Below are positions 43,260 through 52,283 of a stretch of 64,000 bases of DNA, in pieces. The stretch covers positions 9,221,001 through 9,285,000 of the forward strand of contig NZ_CP163443.1 of assembly GCF_041053055.1 (NCBI RefSeq), read 5' to 3'. The stretch's first letter is position 1. Each line of letters starts with the position of its first letter. The notes beneath the pieces were generated by a model, which was given only the letters and a program-made list of their open reading frames with translations, was not told the DNA's origin and did not search any database. A program made the translations under genes and the position numbers. The stretch is from Streptomyces sp. R41. GTDB taxonomy: Bacteria; Actinomycetota; Actinomycetes; Streptomycetales; Streptomycetaceae.

Positions 43260-43751
43260 CCGACGCCGCCAGGTGCTCGAACAGAGTGCCCCTCCTACGT
43301 CACGACTTGTGTCGCTGCCACCAGTCGCTGTCAACTTGGGCGACCTGGCTGTCGAGCGCGATCCGCGGTCTGCGCTCGCCGACATCAGCGCAGCGGAGCC
43401 GAGCCGCTGACGCGCACCGAGACCGGCGTAGACCCGCTTCAAGTACTTCGGGCCGGTCTTGGCCGATTTCCTTCCACGGCTCTGGGCGGTGGCTTACTCG
43501 AGGTCAGTGCGTTCGCCAATGGGCTTGTGGAATACCGGCAATGACGACCTAAAGGGCACCGGCGACCGAGCCGACTGCAACGGTCTCCGCCGGAGCCGCG
43601 GCGGCATCGGTCTGTGTCTCGTCCGGTACCTCGGGCTCGTCCGGCGGTGCCTTTGCGTAAAGGTGACGAGGCCTGATCGGGGCGTTTCAGCGTCTATCGA
43701 ACTTCGTGCCGACGGATATTGGATCGGAGCAGTTTGGGGCACCTGCTCGAT
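43260..43751. other. Gap without a recognisable gene
   Basis: Both strands show only short frames of shadow composition; a leftward KRVYAGLGARQRLG piece is unassigned. I see no RNA gene. Confidence 0.45.
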
Positions 43752-43994
43752 ATGGCCGCAAACAATCCCGACCTCGATCCCCGGGTGACCCCGGCCGGGA
43801 AACCTGGCGGCTCCATGCCCCCGGGCGAAACCCCACCCGCCGAAGCCGGCCCGGCCTCGGACGCAGACCCGCACGAGACCCGTACGCGCGGTTGGTACGG
43901 GGGCCCGACGTGGCCTCCGGTACCTCGGTCCTGCCGTCCGAAGCAGCCGCCCGTAACCCCGAGCACAAGTCCCTCGGCTGCCTTTGACACATAG
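43752..43994 (+). CDS. DUF6480-like small protein, altered C-terminus
   Basis: 80 residues. MAANNPDLDPRVTPAGKPGG and SMPPGETPPAEAGPASDADP match the start of DUF6480 proteins, which normally continue into a single membrane helix. Here, after TRTRGWYGG, the sequence becomes Pro/Ser-rich with no hydrophobic stretch, so a frameshift has probably removed the anchor. It may be non-functional. Confidence 0.5.
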   Translation: MAANNPDLDPRVTPAGKPGGSMPPGETPPAEAGPASDADPHETRTRGWYGGPTWPPVPRSCRPKQPPVTPSTSPSAAFDT

Positions 43995-44036
43995 TGCGTC
44001 GCGGTGAGCCGGGCCCGAGTTCCGGAAAGGGCCCGG

Positions 44037-44822
44037 CTATCCGGATGTGCGGGTGGTGACCGTGAAGAGTCCTCCGTCCGGGTCGCGCAGCATCGCCTCG
44101 TCGTCGGCGGCGTCGATGGTCCCGTCGGGTGACACGGTGCTGCCGCCGAGCTTGATGGCCTTCTCGACGGCATAGGCGATGTCGGGGACGTAGAAGTGCA
44201 CGTGCCAGCGCGGCTGGATGTGTGGGTCGGGAGCGGCCTCGATCGCGCCGCCGACGAGCCGTGCGACGGCGATGCCGTGGTGGCGCAGCACAACCTGGTC
44301 GTCCTCGTAGGCCACCTGGCAGCAGTCGGGCTGCCCGCATCCCCAGTCGAGGACCTCGGCGTAGAAGATCGCCGCTTCGAACGCATCCCTGGTGCGCAGT
44401 TCCAGCCAGGCGGGCGCCTCTGCCCTGCCGACACCCCAGTCGGGGATGACCCTGCCCTGCCAGATGCCGAAGACCGCGCCGTCCCGGTCCGCGGCCAGAG
44501 CGGCCCGGCCAGTACCGAGGTTGAGCGGGCCGACAGCGACGGTGGCGGCGCGCTCACGAATGCGCCCCGCGACCGCGTCGGCGTCGTCGACGGCGAAGTA
44601 CGGGGTCCACGCGACGGCCACGGCCAGGCGCGTTGCGAGTGCACCGAGGCCCGCGACCGGGGCTCCGTCGAGGAAGGCGACGGAGAATTCCTCGCCGAGC
44701 CGTGTGGGCCGGAACTCCCAGCCGAATACCCCGCCGTAGAAATCCTCGGCGGCGTGCAGATCGCGGGCCATGAGGCTGACCCAGCACGGAGCGCCGAATA
44801 CCGCATCACTTGACGTCGACAC
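44037..44822 (-). CDS. VOC (glyoxalase/bleomycin-resistance) protein with two domains
   Basis: 261 residues from GTG 44822, with GGAG five bases upstream. Domain 1 (about 8-115) has APCWVSLMARDLHAAEDFYG and GVFGWEFRPTRLGEEFSVAF. Domain 2 (about 135-260) has PAWLELRTRDAFEAAIFYAE and RWHVHFYVPDIAYAVEKAIK, ending MLRDPDGGLFTVTTR. Such twin-VOC proteins bind metals or small drugs; in Streptomyces many confer tolerance or act in secondary metabolism. No partner gene is adjacent. Confidence 0.9.
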   Translation of the reverse strand: MSTSSDAVFGAPCWVSLMARDLHAAEDFYGGVFGWEFRPTRLGEEFSVAFLDGAPVAGLGALATRLAVAVAWTPYFAVDDADAVAGRIRERAATVAVGPLNLGTGRAALAADRDGAVFGIWQGRVIPDWGVGRAEAPAWLELRTRDAFEAAIFYAEVLDWGCGQPDCCQVAYEDDQVVLRHHGIAVARLVGGAIEAAPDPHIQPRWHVHFYVPDIAYAVEKAIKLGGSTVSPDGTIDAADDEAMLRDPDGGLFTVTTRTSG

Positions 44823-45224
44823 AAGCTCCAACCCATCCGCTGAGGGGTGACCGGAACCTCTCCACGATACCCCACACTGAAGCCCCGAATGGCGAAAAGT
44901 GTCCGGCGGATTACAGGCTGTTACTTACTGAAAGGGAAGCTGCCGACTTTCGGCCGCTATCCGGTGCGGAAAGGGTGATTTACTGCGCGCCGAAAGATTC
45001 GCCTTCTGCGAGATAACGGATTCCGGGTCTCGGCCAGGGGAGTGCGTGAAACGTTCTCTCCACAGGGGAGTGACTACTTCGTAAAGTCACCCGACGTACA
45101 TGTGCAGCCAACCGGAAGGCGCCAGGCGGGCAGCCCGGTCATCGTCCGTCGTCCTCCTGCCCGTCGGCATTCCGGGCCACCTGATTCAACGTGCGTCCGC
45201 TGAGCAGCGACTTGGCACGAGCGG
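44823..45224. other. Gap without a gene
   Basis: The segment 44860-45090 is AT-richer than its surroundings and probably carries promoters. A rightward frame of 68 codons here has no domain or ribosome site and I do not call it. Confidence 0.4.
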
Positions 45225-45660
45225 GTCGGTCGTGCCGTGGCCTCCCGCCCGCCCCTCAGGCGTGGCCCTTGCGCAGGGCGTCGGCGTAGGGGGCCTCTGA
45301 CCGGAGCGGTCGACGGTGAGATTGCTGTAGCTTCCCTCGTCCCACACGATCACGGTGCCTCCGCCGTACTCGCCCTCGGCGATGACGCCTTCGAACTCCC
45401 GGTACTCCAGCGGGTGGTCCTCGGCGGGCATGGCCAGCCGCTTGTCGTGCGGGTCACCCGAGGGCCCCTTGGGGACGGCCCAGGACTTCAGGACCCCGTC
45501 CACCTCCAGCCGGAAGTCGAAGTGCATCGTGCTCGCGTCATGGATCTGCACCACGAAGTGGGGCTGGTCGCCGGCCGTCCCGTCGTTGCCCCGCGGCTCT
45601 TCGGTCCTGGAGAAGTCGCGCTTGCGGTGGTAGTCGGACAGCGCACGGCAGCGACCCGAG
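45225..45660 (-). pseudogene. LigD 3'-phosphoesterase domain remnant
   Basis: The leftward frame carries [80 protein letters not shown] and [13 protein letters not shown]. This is the phosphoesterase domain of bacterial NHEJ ligase D, including its catalytic histidines. No start codon precedes the first motif, and a frameshift near 45300 destroys the end (the other frame gives [12 protein letters not shown]). A separate small phosphoesterase protein is the likely ancestor. Confidence 0.75.
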
Positions 45661-45687
45661 GACCCTGAAGCCGGCAGATGGGCCTCG

Positions 45688-45981
45688 TCAGTGCTGGAGG
45701 TTCGGTCCGGCCATCGTGTCCGGCCCGGCGACTTCGGTCCGGTGGGAGCGCGGGCGGCTGTGACGTCGGTGAACCGCCCCGCGCATCGCCATGGCCAGAC
45801 CCAGGCAGAAGATCAGCGCCAGTGCGAGGCCGGAGCAGAAGATGGCCAGGGTGCTCATGGTGGCGATGTCGTGGTCGAGGACCGACACGGTGTACTCGGG
45901 TCCGCCGGACAGGTTGTCGGCGATGGCCAGGCCGGTGAACACACCGGTGGTCGCGAGGAGGAGCAGTCCGATGAACAGCAT
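45688..45981 (-). CDS. Small two-helix membrane protein
   Basis: 97 residues from ATG 45981, nine bases after AGGAG; the ATG at 45990 abuts the ribosome site and is less likely. Two hydrophobic segments ([20 protein letters not shown] and [20 protein letters not shown]) flank a short loop, with a basic histidine-rich tail. It resembles small Streptomyces membrane proteins found near stress genes. Function unknown. Confidence 0.82.
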   Translation of the reverse strand: MLFIGLLLLATTGVFTGLAIADNLSGGPEYTVSVLDHDIATMSTLAIFCSGLALALIFCLGLAMAMRGAVHRRHSRPRSHRTEVAGPDTMAGPNLQH

Positions 45982-46129
45982 CCGAGTCATCTCCTCAGGG
46001 AGCCTGAGAGGCCTCAGGGGGTCATGTCGCCGCTATGGGTACCCGTGACCCGGCGGGGTACACGGCCCGGACGCCGCAGCTGGGCCGGCGGGCCTGGCGC
46101 TAGCCCGCCTACGCGCGCCCTTCATTCGT

Positions 46130-46470
46130 CGCACGCATCGCCACCCTGTCGACCGCCCACAGGCCCACCCCGATCGCGACCAGTACGGCGGCGCGGATCT
46201 ACACGTCGGACCGCCGCTTCGCGAGCGGGCGTGGTGTCGCCAAGTCCCTTGATCTCACCGGTCGCCTCCAGGCCGACGGTGATGACGGTGACGAAGGCGA
46301 TGCCGGTCACCGGCGTGCGGCGATTGGGCAGCGAGGTCCCGGTGAGAGACCACGAGCGAGGAGATCAGCGCGACGAGGACATACAGCACGCCGGTCACGG
46401 CGACGCCCAGGAAGATGGCGCGGGGGAAGATCCGCGCGGGATTGACTGGCGGTCCTGTCCCGAACGGCCG
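46130..46470 (-). pseudogene. Amino acid permease (APC family) remnant
   Basis: Leftward pieces in two frames are NPARIFPRAIFLGVAVTGVL with YVLVALISSLVVS, and then PVTGIAFVTVITVGLEATGE with IKGLGDTT. They correspond to consecutive helices 7-8 or so of APC transporters. Frameshifts and missing ends make it non-functional. Confidence 0.6.
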
Positions 46471-46643
46471 CCCGGCAGATGCGTTCAGGCCGTGCCGTGG
46501 TGCTGAGGCGCCGAGATCACGGCGGGGGCGGCGGCTCAGCGGTCTTCGCGCGCCCCGGCTTCGTACCCACGCGATGTGCGAACAGCGCGACACCGTTAGC
46601 CGGCGAAGCGGCCGAGGGATCCTCGGTTGCTGTCCGCCCGGCG

Positions 46644-47294
46644 TTATCCGGCCTTTCCGAGGACCTGCTCGACCACCTCCTTGTCCAGTGCAGCCCGTAC
46701 CAACGCGGCGGCGAGCCTGGCGGGTTCGGTGCTTCCTGCGATCTTGACCAGCTGGTCGGGTTCGTCCGGCAGGTCGAGCCGGCGCGCGCCGTCCAGGGCC
46801 TTCGAGTCGATGTAGGGTGCCGCCTCCGGCCAGACACTCTGGGCCTCGCGCAGGAAGATGTTCGCTCCCGCGGGCCCGATCCCGGGCACCTCCTGCAGCA
46901 GACCACGCAGTTGGGCAACGTCCCCGTCGGCCTCCTCCCGCAGGCGTCGCAGGTCACCGCCGCAGCGTTCCGTCAACAGTTCAGCTCCGTCGCCGAGTTG
47001 GGTTGCCGTGCGCTCGTCATAGCGCCGGTAGCCGCCGCGGCCCAGCGCGTCGACCCGCTGTTGCCAGGTCGCCGCGGCCATGCGACGGGGGTCGCGCATG
47101 CCCGCGTCGTACAGGGCGCGGGCGGCCGCGAGGGCGGTGGAGGCGCGGATGCGTGCGCTGAGCAGGAGGGCCAGCACCAGGGTGCGGTACAGGGGCTGCG
47201 GGGTGTTCTTCAGCCGGATGCCGGCCTCCTCCGCATAGGTGCGGCCGTACGAGGAGACGAGTTCCTTGATGACTCGTTGCTGTTTGTCGCTCAT
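46644..47294 (-). CDS. HhH-GPD / endonuclease III-like protein without iron-sulphur cluster
   Basis: 216 residues from ATG, with GAGAAGG eight bases upstream. Helical features RTLVLALLLSARIRASTALA and AARALYDAGMRDPRRMAAAT precede the helix-hairpin-helix LLQEVPGIGPAGANIFLREA, with a possible catalytic Asp/Lys region in PYIDSKALDGARRL. The C-terminal four-cysteine loop of Nth is absent. It may act on damaged DNA or have lost catalysis. The nearest neighbours are debris. Confidence 0.8.
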   Translation of the reverse strand: MSDKQQRVIKELVSSYGRTYAEEAGIRLKNTPQPLYRTLVLALLLSARIRASTALAAARALYDAGMRDPRRMAAATWQQRVDALGRGGYRRYDERTATQLGDGAELLTERCGGDLRRLREEADGDVAQLRGLLQEVPGIGPAGANIFLREAQSVWPEAAPYIDSKALDGARRLDLPDEPDQLVKIAGSTEPARLAAALVRAALDKEVVEQVLGKAG

Positions 47295-47559
47295 GATTCA
47301 AGCCTTCTCACTGAGGCGGTTTGCGCGGATCGTGCCGCAGAGTCATCAGCCGGTGGCGACGGTGCCCGTCATCGGCCTCCGACTCGTTCTCCTCGCCCCG
47401 CTGCGAGGAGACGGTGTCCACGACCTTGCACATGACGCGGATGTCGTCGTCGGTCAGATCCGCGCGCCGCTTCTGCAGGATCGCGAGGACATGCTGGCCA
47501 GTGGGCGATCCTGCGTGCTCGGGCAGCGGCTCGGTCTGCTCGCCGGCGTCGCGGACCGG

Positions 47560-47778
47560 AGCCAGGCCGCCAGTTCCTGGAGGTCATGTTCGCCACCAGG
47601 GTGTCCTGCAGCGCCTCTCCGGCGCTGAGCGTCCAGGACAGGCACGGGGCGGTCACCGGACAGTGCGTACAGATGCGCTTGGCGGCGGTGAGGTCCTCCA
47701 GTGCAGCGCCGCCGTGCCCACGGGGAAGAACAGGTCGGGGTCCTCTCCCACCCAGGCTGCTCTCCGCAACCACTCCAT
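47560..47778 (-). pseudogene. Decayed WhiB-like gene
   Basis: The leftward ATG gives MEWLRRAAWVGEDPDLFFPV, in which the first cluster cysteine is replaced by Trp. A one- or two-base frameshift follows, then GAALEDLTAAKRICTHCPVT and APCLSWTLSAGE in another frame. The GVWGG turn and basic tail are replaced by unrelated sequence. Three of four cysteines survive. Confidence 0.75.
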
Positions 47779-47890
47779 GCCACGGCGGGTGCCCAGGACG
47801 AATGGGTGGAAACCAGACAGGATCGGGCGACGTGGGCGCGGTTCACGAAGAGTCCGGTCCCCGTCCGATCGCTCGCGACCGGAGCCCCGG

Positions 47891-48535
47891 TCACCGCGAG
47901 GACGACCGCCGATCGCGCCGCGTGCGGCGTGCCTCCGCCAGCAGGGGCAGCAGGGAGAGTGCGACGACCACTGCGACGAGCGGCAGCAGGTAGTCGTCGA
48001 TGTGGGGGACAGAGGAACCGAGGGTGTATCCGATCAGGACGAGACTCTGCGACCAGAGCAGGCCGCCGACGACCTGCCAGACGGTGAAGGCTCGCGTGGG
48101 CACGCCGAGCGCACCCGCCGCCGGGTGCAGTACCGTCCGCAGCATCGGGATGAAGCGGCCGATCACGAGGGCCTTGCCGTATCCGTAGCGGGCCAGGAGC
48201 TTCTCCGCTCGTGCCATGCCCTCCGTCAGGCGCCGGTTCGAGGTGCGGGCCAGCAGAGCGCGCCCGCCGCGCCGCCCGAGCAGAAACCCCACCTGGGCGC
48301 CCGCCACGGCGCCGACGGCCGCGCACAGCAGCACCTGCCACAACTCCAGCCGCGGCGCCTGCTGGCCACTCCCCGCGCACAACACCCCGGCCGGGAACAG
48401 CAGCGTGTCGCCGGGCAGGAAGAAGCCGACCACCAGCAGGCCCGACTCCGCGAAGATCACCACCAGGACACCCAGGGCACCGAAGGCAGCCAGCAACGAG
48501 GCGCTGTCCATCGGGTTGACGGCGATCACCGCCAT
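47891..48535 (-). CDS. DedA-family membrane protein
   Basis: 214 residues from ATG with AGGAGGCG upstream. DedA landmarks: FAESGLLVVGFFLPGDTLLF, GAVAGAQVGFLLGRRGGRAL, KALVIGRFIPMLRTVLHPAA and AGALGVPTRAFTVWQVVGGL, with membrane helices at both ends and a basic tail. DedA proteins move polyprenyl- or phospholipids across the membrane and support envelope homeostasis. It appears complete. Confidence 0.93.
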   Translation of the reverse strand: MAVIAVNPMDSASLLAAFGALGVLVVIFAESGLLVVGFFLPGDTLLFPAGVLCAGSGQQAPRLELWQVLLCAAVGAVAGAQVGFLLGRRGGRALLARTSNRRLTEGMARAEKLLARYGYGKALVIGRFIPMLRTVLHPAAGALGVPTRAFTVWQVVGGLLWSQSLVLIGYTLGSSVPHIDDYLLPLVAVVVALSLLPLLAEARRTRRDRRSSSR

Positions 48536-48946
48536 CGCCTCCTGGCCGGCTTCATCGAGCCGTCGTCATCGAACGTCATCGGGCCCACTCGTCGAGTTCG
48601 CCCGTCATCAAGCATCCCGTGGACGCGGCGGAGGTGCCTCGATGCCAAGCGTACGTATCCCTCGTATCCCTTGATCGTGGGCGCCGCCGCCGGGGACGCC
48701 GGGGATCGACGTCGACCGCAGCCGACGGCACGATGTGGCCACCCCGAAGGGGTGACGGGCCCGCTCGATGATCTGGGTGCGGGCAGTTCCGGCACCGACG
48801 GCTCTGTCACGACCGGTTTCTCGGCGCTGTTCAGTGGACTGCTTGGCGTGATCGCACAGTCACCCTCAGTGTCGGCGCATCCGGACCTGGACCACGACCG
48901 GTCGGGAGTCCAACGGCCCTTTTCCCAGGGCGCGCTGGCGCGAGTT
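48536..48946. other. Gap without a recognisable gene
   Basis: No ribosome site or domain is seen. The upstream part may hold the promoter of the former SHOCT gene. Confidence 0.4.
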
Positions 48947-49241
48947 GTGCGGCGTCCGACCCGCTTCCCGGAGTCCGGGCTTCCAGGCCCTGCCGTCGTC
49001 GCCGGAACCGCCACCGCGGTACCCAACCGTGTGTCACGTCGTCAGGCAGGCCGATGGGCGGAGCAGGACGCTCAGCAGGCGGCGGCATCCGCGCCGCCGT
49101 CGGTTCCCGGAGACGACATGAGCATCAGGAGACGACATGGGCATCAAGATGGATCAGCTCAAGCAACTGGGTGACCTGAAGGCCCAAGACGTGCTGACCG
49201 AAGAGGAATTCGAGGCGCGGAAGCGCAACATCCTCGGCTGA
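48947..49241 (+). pseudogene. SHOCT-domain protein gene frameshifted by a 19-bp duplication
   Basis: From GTG 48947 the frame reads AVVAGTATAVPNRVSRRQAG, then DAQQAAASAPPSVPGDDM, like Streptomyces small SHOCT proteins. It then shifts at tandem 19-base copies (49109-49127 and 49128-49146). The SHOCT part lies in the third frame from ATG 49137: MGIKMDQLKQLGDLKAQDVL then TEEEFEARKRNILG. Deleting one copy restores one continuous frame. The second copy supplies an AGGAG and ATG, so the 34-residue SHOCT piece could still be translated alone. Confidence 0.75.
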
Positions 49242-49306
49242 ACAGCTTTTGAGCAGGTCGGAGTCCGTTTCTCAGCTGTGTGAAAACGGCTTCTCCATGG
49301 CGCCGT

Positions 49307-49843
49307 TCAGGACAGGCAGCCGACATACGCCAATGCCTGCTTGAGCAGAACCCCGTGCCCGCCCGGCATCTCGTCGAGGACCAGCGGTGACGAAGCCTCC
49401 TCGGGGCTGACCCACACCAGGTCGAGCGCGTTCTGCTGCGGGCGGCAGTCGCCGGTCACCGGGACGATGTAGGCGAGGGAGACGGCGTGCTGGCGGGGGT
49501 CGTGGAAGGGCGTGACCCCGAGTGTCGGGAAGTACTCGGCGACGGTGAAGGGCTGCAGGGAGGCGGGGACCCGGGGGAGTGCCACCGGGCCGAGGTCTTT
49601 CTCCAGGTGGCGCAGAAGGGCGTCCCGGACCCGCTCGTGGTGCAGCACCCGGCCGGAGACGAGGGTGCGGCTGACCGTCCCGTCCGGACCGATGCGCAGC
49701 AGGAGCCCGATGTGGGTGACTTCGCCGTTGTCGTCGACGCGCACCGGTACCGCCTCGACGTACAGGATCGGCATCCGTGCGCGGGCCAGTTCCAGCTCGT
49801 CGGGAGTCAGCCAGCCGGGCGTGGTTTCGGTCATGTCAGACAT
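49307..49843 (-). CDS. DUF4916 (Nudix-fold) protein
   Basis: 178 residues. WLTPDELELARARMPILYVE, then AVPVRVDDNGEVTHIGLLLR, are typical of the actinobacterial DUF4916 group. The Nudix box region reads SGRVLHHERVRDALLRHLEK with DLG after it, so REUXEE is degenerate (RHLEKD) and hydrolase activity is doubtful. It is the downstream partner of the DUF2235 gene, 15 bases apart and on the same strand. Confidence 0.85.
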   Translation of the reverse strand: MSDMTETTPGWLTPDELELARARMPILYVEAVPVRVDDNGEVTHIGLLLRIGPDGTVSRTLVSGRVLHHERVRDALLRHLEKDLGPVALPRVPASLQPFTVAEYFPTLGVTPFHDPRQHAVSLAYIVPVTGDCRPQQNALDLVWVSPEEASSPLVLDEMPGGHGVLLKQALAYVGCLS

Positions 49844-49858
49844 TGGTTGATCATACTT

Positions 49859-50983
49859 TCAGTGTCGGCTGCTGCGCGCGTGTCGCATCAGGTCGACCGT
49901 GCCCCCCGGGGCCGTCGACGGTGATACGTGCGGCCATCGAGGGGTGAGCCATTCGGTGTCGGACCAGACCACCGTAGGGGGGATCCGGTCCGCGTACCGC
50001 GGATCCTTCTCCAGCCGCGCCCGGACACTCGCGTGCACCTGCGCGTCCCGCGGAAGCCTCCGGCGCCGGTAGGTGAGCAGGGCCCAGATCCAGCCCATCC
50101 GGTGCACCGTCCCCGGCGCGTCCTCGGGTGCGAGGGTCACCTCGCGCGCGTACGACCCGGTCTTGAGCAGGAGGCCCTCGTCGAGGGCGCCGTCCACGAT
50201 CCACTTGAGGGTGATGGTGGGGAGCCGGGGATCGTCGTCGAAGGTCCCGCCGACGTCGGAGTGCACCCCGGCGAACCACACCTGCTCGACCGAGCCGGTC
50301 GCTGGATGCTTCTTGTCGGGCGTGACCAGGTACTCGCGATAGGGCCTGCGCTTCTCGTCGATGGACACGGCGTGGCGGACACGGCTGACGTTCGGGAGCT
50401 GACGGGTGTACGGCCACCGCAGGTTCCAGCGCAGCACTCCGGACGCCTTCACGGAGTCCCAGATCCCCAGGTAGGCGACGGAGATGCCGACGCGTCCCTC
50501 GACCGCGTTGCTGAAGGCGCCCGCGAAATGGTGGAGTTGGTCCCAGTCCTGCCGGGTCCAGTCCTTGTTCTTGGCGTACACGGACACGGCGTAGGGGACG
50601 AGGTTCTCCATGCCGGGGCGCATCAGGCCGACCGCCTTCAGCATGCCCACGAGCGCGCGGGCCGTATACGCGCCGCGACTGAAACCGAACACGTAGATCC
50701 GGTCGCCCGGCTGGTAATGCTCCATCAGATACGTGTACGCCTCGGCGAGGTTGGCCTTCATCCCGGAGCCGACGGCGAGACCGAGAAGCTTCGACAGGCG
50801 CCGGGCGACGGGTGTCCACGCGCCCGCGGCGGAGAAGGTGCCGACGCCGGGGTCGTAGTAGGCGATCTGCCGGGCGGGATCGGAGAGGTCCAGCATTTCG
50901 TAGAGCCGGACGACGTTGGTGTTCCCTTTCGCCTTCAACTGATTGCCCGTGCCGTCCAGGCAGATGACGAGGTTCTTGGGCAT
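49859..50983 (-). CDS. DUF2235 alpha/beta hydrolase (T6SS Tle1-like phospholipase fold)
   Basis: 374 residues from ATG 50983, with GAGG seven bases upstream; ATG 51007 is in frame. NLVICLDGTGNQLKAKGNTN opens the DUF2235 domain. The nucleophile elbow is IYVFGFSRGAYTARALVGML (GFSRG). Later elements are YLGIWDSVKASG (acid) and VWFAGVHSDVGGTFDDDPRL (His). In other bacteria this fold includes phospholipase toxins. Here it diverges from the caspase operon across a 127-base promoter region, so the two may be co-regulated. Confidence 0.9.
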   Translation of the reverse strand: MPKNLVICLDGTGNQLKAKGNTNVVRLYEMLDLSDPARQIAYYDPGVGTFSAAGAWTPVARRLSKLLGLAVGSGMKANLAEAYTYLMEHYQPGDRIYVFGFSRGAYTARALVGMLKAVGLMRPGMENLVPYAVSVYAKNKDWTRQDWDQLHHFAGAFSNAVEGRVGISVAYLGIWDSVKASGVLRWNLRWPYTRQLPNVSRVRHAVSIDEKRRPYREYLVTPDKKHPATGSVEQVWFAGVHSDVGGTFDDDPRLPTITLKWIVDGALDEGLLLKTGSYAREVTLAPEDAPGTVHRMGWIWALLTYRRRRLPRDAQVHASVRARLEKDPRYADRIPPTVVWSDTEWLTPRWPHVSPSTAPGGTVDLMRHARSSRH

Positions 50984-51010
50984 GCCGGTCCTCACGTTCG
51001 CTGACATACC

Positions 51011-51039
51011 ATGACATATCGGGCTCTTAGAAATATAAT
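51011..51039 (+). promoter_or_regulatory. Near-consensus sigma-70-type promoter of the caspase operon
   Basis: ATGACA (51011-51016), a 17-base spacer and a perfect TATAAT (51034-51039) precede the caspase gene start by about 70 bases. So consensus-like a -10 is rare in Streptomyces, and the surrounding 40 bases are AT-rich. Confidence 0.65.
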
Positions 51040-51110
51040 AAGGGAAATGCTGCTCGCGGGTGGTCTCCGGTCGCGGGCAGTCTCCGGCGCAGTCGGGTTC
51101 CGGAGGATCC

Positions 51111-52283
51111 ATGGCCGGTTCCGTAGTTCACCTCGAAGAGGACACGGGCCTTCCGCGCACCCACGCGCTGGTCATCGGCGTCGGAAAGTACCCGCATCTG
51201 GCCGGCGGCGAGGCGCCGGTGGCGGACTCCGACGGGATGCGGCAGCTCAGCTCGCCCCCTGTCTCCGCCCGCGCCCTCGCGACGTGGCTCATCTCCGAGT
51301 ACAACGATCCGCAGCGACGACTCGGCAGTCTGGCCCTGCTGCTGAGCGAGGAGCAGCCGGCCCCGTTCGTGAACCCACGCACCGGGACCGCCCACGACGT
51401 CGACGTCGCCACCATCGACAACATCCTCACCGCGATCAGGGAGTGGTACGACCGCGGTGACAGCCACGTCGACAACCGGCTCATCTTCTACTTCTGCGGA
51501 CACGGCGTATCGCAGGGCGACGACATGGCGCTCCTCGCCGCCGACATCTTCGCCGACGAACACAACCCCCTCAACAGCGCACTGGACTTCGCGGGGCTGA
51601 TGAACGGGCTCAAGCGGTGCAAGGCCTCCCAGCAGGTGTTCTTCGTCGACGCCTGCCGGTCCAACTCGGATGTGCTGATCGAGAGTTCGGGCACGCGGTT
51701 CGCCGGGCAGACGCCGCTCGGGGCCGGGACGCGTCCGCTCGATCTGCCCCGACGCTTCCACATTCCGTACTACGCCACCCTGGCCGGGGACCGCTCGCAC
51801 GCCCGGCCCGGGCAGGTGAGCCTGTTCACCGAGGCGCTGCTCAAGAGCCTCGCCGGTGCGGCGAGCGACGATCCCGAGGGCGACTGGCGGGTCAACACCT
51901 CCCATCTCCTCGAAGCGATCGACCACTTCATGCACCAGCCGCAGTTCGCGGGAGCGGTCGCGGGCGTCCAGGTCCCCTCGGTCGGTGAACTGCCCGTGTT
52001 CGTACTGCATGAGCTGGCCGATCCACCGGTCGTCCCGGTCTACGTGGGCTGTGAGCACGCGGAGGACAACGCCGACGCCGAATTCGTCTGCCGCGAGGGC
52101 GGCCAGGAGCGGCTGCGGCGGGCGCCCGGCGAGGTCGACGAGGCGGATCCGCAGAGCGAGTGGGCCATCGAACTCAGCTTTGGCAACTACGACTTCGAAG
52201 CGAGACTCGGCGACCACGACGTGCTGACCAAGTCCGTCACCGTACGTCCGGTCTTCCGCCGCGTACAGCTGGTGAAGCGATGA
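51111..52283 (+). CDS. Caspase-like (peptidase C14) protease
   Basis: 390 residues from ATG with GGAGG upstream. Caspase-fold signatures: THALVIGVGKYPHLAGGEAP at the start, the catalytic histidine in NRLIFYFCGHGVSQGDDMAL (about 135), and the catalytic cysteine in SQQVFFVDACRSNSDVLIES (about 185). The C-terminal 130 residues (PVYVGCEHAEDNADAEFVCR; WAIELSFGNYDFEARLG) are a beta-rich extra domain. Bacterial caspase homologues act in immune or death systems and in regulated proteolysis. It overlaps the next gene by ATGA, so the two products are made together. Confidence 0.92.
   Translation: MAGSVVHLEEDTGLPRTHALVIGVGKYPHLAGGEAPVADSDGMRQLSSPPVSARALATWLISEYNDPQRRLGSLALLLSEEQPAPFVNPRTGTAHDVDVATIDNILTAIREWYDRGDSHVDNRLIFYFCGHGVSQGDDMALLAADIFADEHNPLNSALDFAGLMNGLKRCKASQQVFFVDACRSNSDVLIESSGTRFAGQTPLGAGTRPLDLPRRFHIPYYATLAGDRSHARPGQVSLFTEALLKSLAGAASDDPEGDWRVNTSHLLEAIDHFMHQPQFAGAVAGVQVPSVGELPVFVLHELADPPVVPVYVGCEHAEDNADAEFVCREGGQERLRRAPGEVDEADPQSEWAIELSFGNYDFEARLGDHDVLTKSVTVRPVFRRVQLVKR

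Noticed and set aside
42120..43442. A 440-codon leftward frame opposite the release-factor-like gene
   Set aside because: Antisense shadow of a gene with good ribosome site and family landmarks.
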